Shown: positions 4,434 to 12,432 of the stretch, one piece after another
How positions within the stretch are numbered: position 1 is the first letter of the stretch
How the letters are laid out: each line of letters starts with the position of its first letter
Source: Pleurocapsa sp. MO_226.B13
GTDB taxonomy: Bacteria > Cyanobacteriota > Cyanobacteriia > Cyanobacteriales > Xenococcaceae
Assembly: GCA_030064795.1 (NCBI GenBank)
Contig: JASJEI010000114.1
Span: forward strand, 1-12,432
Reading direction: 5' to 3'
DNA length: 12,432 nt
Position numbers and translations under genes: made by a program
The notes under the pieces: model-generated
What the model was told of the DNA's origin: nothing
The model's input: the letters and a program-made list of their open reading frames with translations, nothing else
Databases searched by the model: none

Positions 4434-5579
4434 GTGAATTTTTTGTCCGATTTTTTGACGCTCTTCCTGGATAAGTTGCAGTCCCCGACACTCGGCTTTC
4501 TGATTGGTGGTATGGTCGTTGCCGCCGTCAATAGCCGACTGCAAATTCCAGATGCGATCTATAAGTTCATCGTCTTCATGCTGCTCCTAAAAGTCGGCCT
4601 GAGCGGCGGCATTGCGATCCGCAATGCCAATCTGGCGGAGATGCTGTTGCCCGCGGTGTTCGCCATGGTAGTGGGGATCCTAATCGTGTTCATCGGGCGC
4701 TACACGTTGGCCAAGCTGCCGAAAGTCAAAACCGTGGATGCCATTGCGACCGCGGGCTTGTTCGGTGCCGTGAGTGGCTCTACCCTCGCCGCTGGCCTGA
4801 CAATACTGGAAACGGAAGGCATCCAATACGAACCATGGGCCGCAGCACTCTATCCCTTTATGGACATCCCGGCGCTCGTGACGGCGATCGTCTTGGCAAG
4901 CATTTATGTCAGCAAGAAGCGCGTTACCGCAGAGGAGTCTCTCAGTAAGCAGGAGTATCTCAGCAAACAGGCAGTTACCGCAGGCGGGTATCCCAGCGAG
5001 CAGCGCGTTACCGCAGGCGGGTATCCCAGCGAGCAGCGCATTACTGCAAGCGGGTATCCCAGAAAGCAGCCCGAGCGGGTCAAGATCTGGCCCATTGTGA
5101 AGGAAAGCCTCCAGGGTTCTGCCCTATCGGCATTGCTGCTCGGCCTCGCTCTAGGCATACTAACCCGGCCGGAGAGTGTCTATGAGAGCTTCTTCGATCC
5201 CCTCTTCCGCGGCCTGCTTTCAATACTGATGCTGGTAATGGGTATGGAGGCCACGGCAAGGATCGGCGAGCTGCGCAAGGTGGGCCAGTGGTACGCCCTA
5301 TATGCCTTGGTGGCACCGCTGCTGCATGGGTTCATAGCCTTCGGTTTCGGCATGATTGCCCACGTCACCACAGGATTCAGCTTTGGCGGGGTCGTGATTC
5401 TGGCCGTCATCGCCGCCTCCAGTTCAGATATCTCAGGGCCGCCCACTTTACGAGCCGGTATCCCGTCGGCCAATCCCTCCGCCTACATCGGCGCGTCCAC
5501 AGCCGTCGGTACGCCGATTGCGCTTGCCGTGGGAATACCGCTCTTCATCGGGCTCGCCCAGGCACTGATGGGCAGCTGA
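4434..5579 (+). CDS. sbtA: Sodium-dependent bicarbonate transporter SbtA
   Basis: SbtA is a single-component plasma-membrane Na+/HCO3- symporter of the cyanobacterial CO2-concentrating mechanism, induced at low carbon. The 381-residue protein shows two inverted halves of about five helices each: QSPTLGFLIGGMVVAA (16-31), LLLKVGLSGGIAIR (50-63) and GLFGAVSGSTLAAG (108-121) in the first; LLSILMLVMGMEA, GGVVILAVIAASSSDISGPP and IPSANPSAYIGASTAVGTPI in the second. The ASSSDISGPP segment is near-invariant and belongs to the substrate site. GTG 4434 is preceded at ideal spacing by AAGGAGG. The central cytoplasmic loop (about 160-218), where SbtB acts, carries three 11-residue repeats (181-213). The gene is GC-rich and lacks HIP1, suggesting transfer. 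sbtB follows after 143 bases. Confidence 0.96.
   Translation: MNFLSDFLTLFLDKLQSPTLGFLIGGMVVAAVNSRLQIPDAIYKFIVFMLLLKVGLSGGIAIRNANLAEMLLPAVFAMVVGILIVFIGRYTLAKLPKVKTVDAIATAGLFGAVSGSTLAAGLTILETEGIQYEPWAAALYPFMDIPALVTAIVLASIYVSKKRVTAEESLSKQEYLSKQAVTAGGYPSEQRVTAGGYPSEQRITASGYPRKQPERVKIWPIVKESLQGSALSALLLGLALGILTRPESVYESFFDPLFRGLLSILMLVMGMEATARIGELRKVGQWYALYALVAPLLHGFIAFGFGMIAHVTTGFSFGGVVILAVIAASSSDISGPPTLRAGIPSANPSAYIGASTAVGTPIALAVGIPLFIGLAQALMGS
4974..5072 (+). repeat. Three 33-bp tandem repeats inside sbtA
   Basis: Copies at 4974-5006, 5007-5039 and 5040-5072 encode VTAGGYPSEQR, VTAGGYPSEQR and ITASGYPRKQP. The first two are nearly identical in DNA; the third has diverged. A degenerate VTAEESLSKQEYLSKQ precedes them (from 4923), so the array has probably grown by slippage in the cytoplasmic loop, with reading frame preserved. 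Confidence 0.9.
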
Positions 5580-6040
<461 letters not shown>

Positions 6041-6063
6041 CTCAAAACCCAGTCGATCGAACC

Positions 6064-6094
6064 AAAAAAGCTGGAGCATGACCCCGGCTTTTTT
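6064..6094 (+). terminator. Rho-independent terminator of sbtAB
   Basis: AAAAAAGCTGG (6064-6074) pairs with CCGGCTTTTTT (6084-6094), one G-T wobble, 9-base loop, ending in six T residues, 24 bases after the sbtB stop. This closes the sbtA-sbtB unit. Confidence 0.85.
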
Positions 6095-6473
6095 GTGGCC
6101 GTGTTTCGTGCCCGCGGGAGGTTGACGCCGGCGAAGAGGTCATTGGCCCAGACCTATGGGCCGCACGGCTGTTGAATGGAGACGACGCAGACCTTGACAC
6201 GAGTCGACGAAGGGAATACCATCGCGTTCATATACACGTTGCGTAATAGCGCGCTTGCCATGGTGAGTACGCTAGCACCATACCATCGATCGGTCAAGAG
6301 GAGACGCACTGATGATCGGAGGTGAGCGCCACGTTATTGAGCGGGCCACAGCAACGTACCATCAAACAGCTGCCACTCGGGGCGATTCCTCCCATATGCG
6401 AACTAATGCGTGGCAATCGACGGGCTGGTCACTCTATACCTTGTAATTTTTCTAGCCCGAAAGCAATATTAAA
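6095..6473. other. GC-rich non-coding tail of the sbtAB island
   Basis: These 379 bases between the sbtB terminator and the protease stop codon stay GC-rich to about 6445, then switch to AT-rich. I recognise no gene. The only start-to-stop frame with a ribosome-binding-like sequence is 6312-6446 (44 residues, begins MIGGERHVIERATATYHQTA), unlike any family I know. It may be decayed coding DNA brought in with sbtAB. Confidence 0.5.
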
Positions 6474-7658
6474 TTAACTCTGAGGAGCTTGTACTATCCC
6501 AGTACCAACATTATCAATTTCATAGCCAGAAGCAAGGGAGTCGAGTCTGCCACTGGAAATAAGTCGAGAGACTAATACTTGATGATTGACTCTTCCTGTA
6601 GTAACCAATTGACGTTGCGCCCATAATGCAGCAACCCCCGCAACATGAGGTGTTGCCATACTAGTTCCGCTCAAGCTTCTCAAACCGCCACCTGCTCTGG
6701 CTGAGATTACATTAACTCCAGGGGCAGAAATATTAACTTGGTCGTTAGAAAAGCGGGCTACAGAAAAACCACTGGGACTTTCTTGTAACGCTCCTACCGC
6801 AATAATTCCCGTTCCAGCAGCGGGAGGCGCAACTGCAACTTCATAACGAGGACGGTTACTTTCATTTCCCGATGCGGCTACGATAATTGTTCCTTGACCG
6901 AACGCTCCTTGAGTTTGGACATAGCGAGATAGTTCGGTGAAAAGATTGACATTAGCACGATAACCTTCTAAAGCTATTGAGGTTGCAGGCTCTGTTTCCA
7001 GTCCTCGATCTATCAAAAATCTTACATAACCAGGAAAATCAATACCAAGAGACATCGAGATAACGTTAGCCCCCTCATTTACTGCCCATTGAATCGCTTG
7101 AGCAATGGTAAGCGAAGAACCTCCTCCTGCCCCCAGAACTTTACCAATCAAGGCTCGCCTGATGTTACGAGCCACTCCGATGCGAGTACCTTCAACATCT
7201 TGACCAAAGATTGTCCCCGCACAATGAGTACCATGACCATTTAGATCGTTATCTGATTCGGTAGTAAAGTTTTTTTGCACTAAATCCACCCCTGCAAAAG
7301 CTGGATGGTCGGGATCGATTCCCGTGTCGAGTACGGCAACTGTAATGTCGCTACCATCGAAGGGAGAGCTATTTGCACCTACGGCTACCATACCCCAGGT
7401 AGAATCAACAGAGGGAGTAGCCACATCCTCAGACGAAACTGGCTCGATCGATCTTAGGGGAAATGCTGGAGCGATCGCTCTGGTTCTAGGATCGCGCCGT
7501 AGATCGTTACGCTGGGAATGACTGAGTTGAGTCGCTTCAATTTCTATTTCTTGGGGGTCTAGTTCTAAGTTATTAGCACCTCTAACACCTAAGTTATCTG
7601 TTGTCGGTACTAGAATTTCTCGGCTGCGAAGAATGACATATTTTGTTTCTTCTAACAT
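6474..7658 (-). CDS. S8 family (subtilisin-like) serine peptidase without signal peptide
   Basis: A 394-residue subtilase. Residues 1-95 look like a propeptide-type domain (TKYVILRSREI...; 'R-D-P' turns at 54-57) with no signal peptide, so action inside the cell or non-classical export is expected. The catalytic domain has the complete triad: VAVLDTGID with Asp111, NGHGTHCAGT with His142 and SGTSMATPHVAG with Ser333; AASGN supplies the oxyanion Asn265. An insertion of about 45 residues (205-250) lies between the SMSLG strand and the oxyanion strand. ATG at 7656-7658 has the good ribosome-binding site AAGGAGT (complement of 7665-7671). Host-like composition, one HIP1 site (7471-7478). No substrate can be assigned. 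Its 3' end abuts the GC-rich island and no terminator is evident. Confidence 0.93.
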   Translation of the reverse strand: MLEETKYVILRSREILVPTTDNLGVRGANNLELDPQEIEIEATQLSHSQRNDLRRDPRTRAIAPAFPLRSIEPVSSEDVATPSVDSTWGMVAVGANSSPFDGSDITVAVLDTGIDPDHPAFAGVDLVQKNFTTESDNDLNGHGTHCAGTIFGQDVEGTRIGVARNIRRALIGKVLGAGGGSSLTIAQAIQWAVNEGANVISMSLGIDFPGYVRFLIDRGLETEPATSIALEGYRANVNLFTELSRYVQTQGAFGQGTIIVAASGNESNRPRYEVAVAPPAAGTGIIAVGALQESPSGFSVARFSNDQVNISAPGVNVISARAGGGLRSLSGTSMATPHVAGVAALWAQRQLVTTGRVNHQVLVSRLISSGRLDSLASGYEIDNVGTGIVQAPQS

Positions 7659-7773
7659 AATTTTACTCCTTAGTTGGTCGATCGTATCGTTAATGGTTTT
7701 TTAGACAAATCATTTGTATTGGCTTTGTATTGACATTATGTGGTTAGCTAAAAGGAAGTAAAAGAGGAAAAAA

Positions 7774-7821
7774 TCAGGTATTTTTTCAGGTATTTTTTCA
7801 GGTGCTTTTTCAGGTGTTTTT
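7774..7821. repeat. Four 12-bp tandem repeats TCAGGTRYTTTT
   Basis: Units TCAGGTATTTTT (twice), TCAGGTGCTTTT and TCAGGTGTTTTT follow each other without gaps, about 115 bases upstream of the protease start codon and divergent from it. The later units differ by one or two bases. Such spaced repeats could be binding sites for one protein or slippage products. Confidence 0.85.
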
Positions 7822-8366
7822 AATATTGATTTTTGGCAATAAATTTAATGTTTTATTTAGAAACAGTCTCTGAAAGGCACTCCGCAAAACATTTAGGATT
7901 TAATGTTCAATTTCGGGCGGTCAATTTTCAATGTTCAATGCCAAAAAAAATAAGATGCGCTGGAAGCTTTTGATTTAAATTATAGTAAAATATCCAAAAA
8001 CATGGCAAAAATAGTTGACTTCCTAATTAAAATTTTGTATTTAAAACTGGCTATTTACGATTATCAAATAATTCATTATTCATTGTAAACTGTATTAAAT
8101 GCATCTTCAAGTTTTACTAAATTGTGTATTGCTTTAAAGAATTATTCATCTTTGATATTAAAATATTTTTTGACCAATTGTCTGATAATATAACCTTTTT
8201 GCCGAAACACAATAACTACAATTTCTATTACTTTTATTAGAACTATAAGGTTGTTTATTTGATTCACGGTTGTGAACATTTGCTAATATTTCAAGCTGCA
8301 AATAACCCTTTCTTTTTAAAGCGATCGCCTTTCACTATTTGAAGATTTGCTCATTTAGGTATAAAA

Positions 8367-8388
8367 AATTACTCGTTAATGAGTAATT
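8367..8388. promoter_or_regulatory. Palindrome AATTACTC/GAGTAATT, candidate operator
   Basis: Perfect 8-bp arms surround GTTAAT; further ACTC motifs (TACTCTACTC) follow immediately. No T-run accompanies it. It is about 330 bases upstream of the CHAT gene, so a link to that operon is only possible. Confidence 0.4.
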
Positions 8389-8540
8389 ACTCTACTCAAA
8401 TTAAAGTTTTTATCTTAATTTAACTGCTTCTTTTAAACTAAGAAAAAATTGTGAAGAACTTGTGTGCAAACTTAAATGTTACATAAATTTATTTTTATAG
8501 TTGTTTTAAATTACAATCGTAATCTGGAGGATAATTCTAA

Positions 8541-8562
8541 TTTTTTCTCAATTGGGAAAAAA
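8541..8562. repeat. 22-bp near-palindrome with T6/A6 arms
   Basis: A T6C...GA6 element is symmetric around CAATTG with one mismatch pair. As RNA it would form a weak A-T stem; it begins with T6 and ends with A6, so it is not a canonical plus-strand terminator. GGAGG (8526-8530) just before it has no ORF behind it. Confidence 0.35.
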
Positions 8563-8718
8563 GCTCAATTCTGGCGTTAGAATTTAATAAACGGTTGATT
8601 AAGGCGGTTCATTACACATTGACTGAATTTAAACGTAATGAACTTATCTATTTTTAAATGCGATCGCAAGTACTTCCAAGAAAAGATGAATACATCTTAA
8701 ATTGGGATTGTTTCTTGA

Positions 8719-10392
8719 ATGAATAAGAAAAAAATTTTAGTTTTAGCAGCAAATCCCCAAGGAATAGACTAGTTACGATTGGATAAAGAGATTAGTGCCA
8801 TTGACAAGGCATTGTGGGATGGAACTGAAAGAGAAAAGTTTACTGTTGTCCCTAAAGTAGCGGTAAAAACCAGCGAATTACAAAGTCTTTTTCGACGACA
8901 AAAACCGAGGATCGTTCATTTTTGTGGGCATGGTGCTGGTAAACCAGGTTTGGTATTTAATTCTGAGCAAGACACGGAACAGTTAGTCAGTACTCAAGGG
9001 ATTACAGCCTTATTTGAAAAATACGCGAATACAATCGAGTGTGTAGTTTTGAATGCCTGTTACTCCAAGGTTCAAGGAGAAGCAATCAACCGACAAATTA
9101 ATTATGTAATTGGAACTAAAAGAGCGATTAGAGATGATGCGGCGATCGCTTTTGCGAAGGGATTTTATGCTGCTTTGGGGGATGGAGAGAGTATTCCAAG
9201 TGCAATGGATGCTGGCTGCACTCAGATTCAACTCGATGTTTATCCTAGTAAAAATAGCGACCGCAAATTAGTTCCCGTTTATTCCGAGAATGGGGAGAAA
9301 TGGGTAGATTTACCAGAACACAAGGTTTTAACTTTGCTGATCAAAGAACCTCTCAACACAATTCAAGAGGATATCTCCGCCCCTAAGTTATTTTCTCACG
9401 ATATCGATAGCGATCGGGCAAAACAAGGAATCGATATTTTGGTCGATTTGATGCATATACCCCTGGTGAAAGACGCAGTTATTGGTTTTAAATCGGAATT
9501 TCAAGTAATCTCGGATCAAGTCAAAATTCTATTATCTACTTACAAAGATTTACATGATATCGTCCATAATCTTGAGTTTAAATGCTACCAGGGTATTCTG
9601 AGAGAGGCGAGGAATTTTCCCGATGATTATACTTGCATCAGCATCTTAGAATCCTACGGGCAGAATCTCCAAGATATTATTGCTGATGTCGAGGAGATCG
9701 TTGTCCGTAAAAATCCTGCTGCGGAGGGGATTATTTGGCATCAAGAACTCGATTTAGCTTGGAAATTTTTAGATAATGCTCTAGAACGAGAAGATAAAAG
9801 TCAACTTAAAAAAGCAATTTGGTATATCAATCGGGTTATTGCTAGAGAACCCGCTCAGATTAATCGGGCGTTGGTTTCTACCGCCAAGGTATTGAGGCTT
9901 TCCGTTTTGGTTGAGGCGATGAGTAGTATTTTGGAGCAAATTGTAAATTCTCAGTTGGATTCACCAAAAATTAATCAGTTAAAAGATAGCGTTACTTCTT
10001 TAAGTAAATTGAATGATGGTTTAAAAATATTGGTAACAACTCACGATAATTGGCAAAGAATCGACTTTCAATTACGCCGTATCGAAACGGTTACGGCAAA
10101 CACTTCGGACTTGTTTGAATTAGAGATGTCTTGGCCAGAGTTAAAGGCGGAAGTAGCAGAGCAATGCCAGAATAGTCAAGAAAGTTGGGTAATTAACCTC
10201 AAAAAAGAAGAAGAGCGTCTCGAGCGAGAAATTGCCAGTCAGAATATCTCGAAAATAAAGCAATATTTTAGTAGTTATCGTAATCGAGCCAGTCGGCGTT
10301 TTTATAAAGTCGATAAAGAATTAAGAAGCTTTTGTGGCAATTTACGAGAAGTGGGAAATCCCCTAGCCTATTTATTGAGGATGCTGGAATGA
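8719..10392 (+). CDS. CHAT-domain (caspase-like) protease with in-frame TAG at codon 18
   Basis: From ATG 8719 (directly preceded by in-frame TGA) the frame reads MNKKKILVLAANPQGID, then TAG (8770-8772), then LRLDKEISAIDKAL and onward to 10392. The part before the stop is the typical CHAT first strand (KILVLAANP) and the part after continues it (LRLDEE-like), so the stop interrupts one gene. Intact after it are the catalytic His in IVHFCGHG and Cys in VVLNACYS (residues 51 and 94 counted from TTG 8779). The region beyond about 190 is all-helical, with a charged coiled-coil-like stretch (about 470-520). CHAT proteases cleave partner proteins and act as effectors in bacterial conflict systems. 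Options: pseudogene, restart at TTG 8779 (losing strand 1; only AAGGA 8759-8763 nearby), amber read-through, or sequencing error. It overlaps the next gene by ATGA, showing coupled translation. Confidence 0.8.
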
Positions 10393-12432
10393 GTAGTATT
10401 AATTTTGCCGAAAACCAAGCTGATTCTCAAGATTATTATCTTTCCCTGGCTAGTCTGAGGGAAGCGCATAAACAATTGTTGCTCGACCATCGCCGTAGTG
10501 CATTTTCGGCTGAATTAGTTGAGAAAATCATCGCTTTTCTCATCAAAGGTTCGGCTACAGGGATGGTTTTAGATGAAGAAGAAGATCGTTGGGCAGCACA
10601 AAGTATTTTAGACTATTGGTTGTCAATTTTATATAGCGAAGACGAAGACATTGAACCTCCCGATGGGACTTTAGCTGATTTTGATGCTACCCTCGCACCT
10701 GAATTAGCCGATGAAGCCTGTCCCTATTTGGGTTTAGAAGCATTTCTAGAAAAGGATAAAAATCTCTTTTTTGGTCGCAGTCGTTTACTGAGAATACTTT
10801 TAGACAAGCTCAGACAGGGCAACTTTTTAACGGTGGTTGGTTCTTCTGGTAGTGGTAAATCCTCGGTGGTTCGTGGCGGTTTGTTACCCAGTCTCAAAGC
10901 TAATGCACTTCCCAACAGTAGTATCTGGTATTACTACAAGCCTATAGTTCCTGGTAGCGATCCTCTTTTGGCTTTGGCTAAAACTCTTTGTCCAGATGAT
11001 GTAGATAAAGAGCAATGGTGCAGCGAACAAGTTGCTAGTCTGCTTAATAACCCGCAACATTTATCTCAATTAATTACAAACGGCAATCCACAGCCTACGG
11101 TTTTGATTATCGATCAGTTTGAGGAAGTTTTTAACCTCTGTGGAGAAACAAAACGCCAAGCTTTCATTAATAATCTTTTGAGTTTAATTGAATTACCAGA
11201 TAGCCAACATCGGGTTATTATTACGATGCGCTCTGACTTTGAAAGTAATGTTGCCAAGTATGCTCAGTTTCAGAAGGTTTTCGAGCAGGCTCAAGTAAGA
11301 GTTACGAGTTTAAATGCCAATGAGTTAAGAGAAGCAATCGAACAACCAGCCGAACAAGTAGGTTTAAAATTTGAGTCAGAGTTGGTAGATAGCCTGATTG
11401 GGGATGTTATCGGACAAGAAGCAGCATTGCCCTTGCTACAGTTTACCTTACTCAAACTGTGGGACAATCGAGAACGAAACCGAGTTACTTGGGCGAGTTA
11501 TGAAAAGCTAGGGGGAGGCAAAGAAGCACTATCTCGTAGTGCCGATGAATTTTATCAAGAATTAATTCCTGAATACCAAAATGCTGCCAGAAGAATCTTG
11601 TTACAAATGGTTAATTTCCAGGAAGAAAGTTTAGAAGTTACCAGTAAAAGAATTCCCCTGCAAGATTTATTCTTGGGAGGAGAAGCCAAAGACAGAATCG
11701 AGCGCGTCATCGAAGAACTAAAATCGGCAAGATTGGTCAAAATAACTCCAGGGGATAATCCCCAAGATGACCAAATCGAGGTCGCTCACGAAGCTTTAAT
11801 TCGTAACTGGGGGACTCTAGTCGATTGGATAGAAGATGAACGGGAAAATAAACGACAGAAGTTACGGCTGATATCGAAAGCAAAAGAATGGCAAAGTAAG
11901 GGGAAAACCAAAGATGCCCTATTAAGGGGTAGTTTGTTAGAAGATGCTCAGCAGTACAGAGATGAGTTGGGTATTTTAGGGGAATTCATCAGGCGCAGTT
12001 CCCGCTATAAAAATAATCGACTTCGTTGGATGATTGGAAGCGTTATTTTTGTCGTATCACTGCTTTCGGGTCTCACTATATTTGCCTTTTTCCAAAAAAG
12101 TCAAGCCGATAAATATCGCCAAACAGCCGAACTTCAAAGGGATATCTTAGCATCTGAAGCTGCTTTTGGTGGCGACTGGGGTCTTGAATCCTTGATAAAA
12201 GCTGTGAGAGCAACTAAGAATTTTGAGAATAATCCTTCGACAATACAATCTCAATTAGAAGGCGATATCAAAAAAATACTTTATCAAGGGTTAACTCAAA
12301 CCTACGAACGCAATCAATTAAAACATCAAGCTTCTGTCATTAATGCCCAATTTAGCCCCAAGGGGAAATACATCGTCACTGCCTCAGCAGATAACACCGC
12401 CAAGGTCTGGAAGCCTCAGGGAGAATTAGTCG
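10389..12432 (+). CDS. nSTAND1 NTPase with TM segment and WD40 repeats (runs off the right edge)
   Basis: 681 codons are visible, open at the window end. Residues 1-115 form an acidic helical adaptor-like region (effector-associated-domain position). The nSTAND1 core starts at ACPYLGLEAF with FFGR, then Walker A GSSGSGKS (151-158), Walker B LIIDQFEE (239-246), the arginine-sensor-like ITMRSDFE, and the winged-helix signature EVAHEALIRNW (464-474). One transmembrane helix follows (about 546-571, WMIGSVIFVVSLLSGLTIFAF), then the linker with ESLIKAVRATKNF typical of these proteins, and the first WD40 repeat (646-674: H..V....FSP.G..IVTASAD.TAKVW). More WD40 blades should lie outside. STAND proteins oligomerise on ligand sensing and switch on an effector, here probably the CHAT protease whose gene ends at the overlapping ATGA. 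Confidence 0.93.
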   Translation, partial: MSSINFAENQADSQDYYLSLASLREAHKQLLLDHRRSAFSAELVEKIIAFLIKGSATGMVLDEEEDRWAAQSILDYWLSILYSEDEDIEPPDGTLADFDATLAPELADEACPYLGLEAFLEKDKNLFFGRSRLLRILLDKLRQGNFLTVVGSSGSGKSSVVRGGLLPSLKANALPNSSIWYYYKPIVPGSDPLLALAKTLCPDDVDKEQWCSEQVASLLNNPQHLSQLITNGNPQPTVLIIDQFEEVFNLCGETKRQAFINNLLSLIELPDSQHRVIITMRSDFESNVAKYAQFQKVFEQAQVRVTSLNANELREAIEQPAEQVGLKFESELVDSLIGDVIGQEAALPLLQFTLLKLWDNRERNRVTWASYEKLGGGKEALSRSADEFYQELIPEYQNAARRILLQMVNFQEESLEVTSKRIPLQDLFLGGEAKDRIERVIEELKSARLVKITPGDNPQDDQIEVAHEALIRNWGTLVDWIEDERENKRQKLRLISKAKEWQSKGKTKDALLRGSLLEDAQQYRDELGILGEFIRRSSRYKNNRLRWMIGSVIFVVSLLSGLTIFAFFQKSQADKYRQTAELQRDILASEAAFGGDWGLESLIKAVRATKNFENNPSTIQSQLEGDIKKILYQGLTQTYERNQLKHQASVINAQFSPKGKYIVTASADNTAKVWKPQGELV

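Larger units (their letters stand above)
7659..8718. other. Long AT-rich intergenic region ahead of the CHAT/STAND operon
   Basis: These 1,060 bases have many stops in every frame and no gene I can support. Contents: the protease promoter side (near 7671-7740), four 12-bp repeats (7774-7821), TTCAATG-type short repeats (about 7900-7940), the palindrome at 8367-8388, the symmetric element at 8541-8562, HIP1 sites at 8321 and 8660. It must contain the promoter of the operon beginning at 8719. A small RNA gene could hide here. Confidence 0.6.

Noticed and set aside
4904..5316. Plus and minus ORFs with repeated peptides overlapping sbtA
   Set aside because: They are other-frame readings of the 33-bp repeats and of GC-rich sbtA, with no start signals of their own.
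6312..6446. 44-codon ORF MIGGERHVIERA... after sbtB
   Set aside because: A GAGGAG-like sequence precedes it, but the residues match nothing I recognise and the stretch looks like decayed DNA; kept only in the gap description.
8719..8790. Frameshift instead of nonsense in the CHAT gene
   Set aside because: The coding sense on both sides of TAG is in the same frame and both sides match the CHAT N-terminus, so a substitution, not an indel, explains it.

Overview
The window looks like the chromosome of an AT-rich cyanobacterium, probably a filamentous or colonial/pleurocapsalean-type lineage (inference). The HIP1 octamer GCGATCGC occurs 13 times. The gene set is also cyanobacterial: a photorespiratory-type aminotransferase, a DUF3747 secreted protein, SbtA/SbtB, and a CHAT/STAND-WD40 pair. 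No rRNA, tRNA or CRISPR array is visible.

Left part (1-3943). A small XRE repressor on the minus strand runs off the left edge and has two 19-bp palindromic operators in front of it. It diverges from a PLP-dependent alanine/serine-glyoxylate aminotransferase. The next gap carries an IS200/IS605-like right-end hairpin, and the 3' tail of an unidentified minus-strand gene that still has its terminator. Then come a YedK/HMCES-type SRAP protein, a secreted DUF3747 protein on the minus strand, and an orphan ~240-nt structured RNA resembling HEARO/IscB omega RNA, followed by a (CAACTGA)5 tract.

Middle part (3944-6473). A small one-TM protein precedes sbtA (sodium-dependent bicarbonate transporter) and sbtB (its PII-like regulator). 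These belong to the CO2-concentrating mechanism. From the sbtA start codon to about 6445 the DNA is clearly GC-richer than its surroundings and has no HIP1 site, so it looks horizontally acquired. SbtA has 11-residue tandem repeats in its central cytoplasmic loop. SbtB ends exactly where the redox-sensitive CGPxGC tail of other SbtBs would begin.

Right part (6474-12432). A leaderless S8 subtilisin-like protease on the minus strand is followed by a 1.06-kb AT-rich gap with 12-bp tandem repeats and palindromes. A two-gene plus-strand operon follows: a CHAT-domain (caspase-like) protease with an in-frame TAG at codon 18, overlapping by ATGA with an nSTAND1 NTPase-TM-WD40 protein that runs off the right edge. 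The pair has the form of a sensor/ATPase plus protease-effector conflict (defence or regulated-death) module. The amber codon raises the question of whether the effector is dead, restarted at TTG, or read through.
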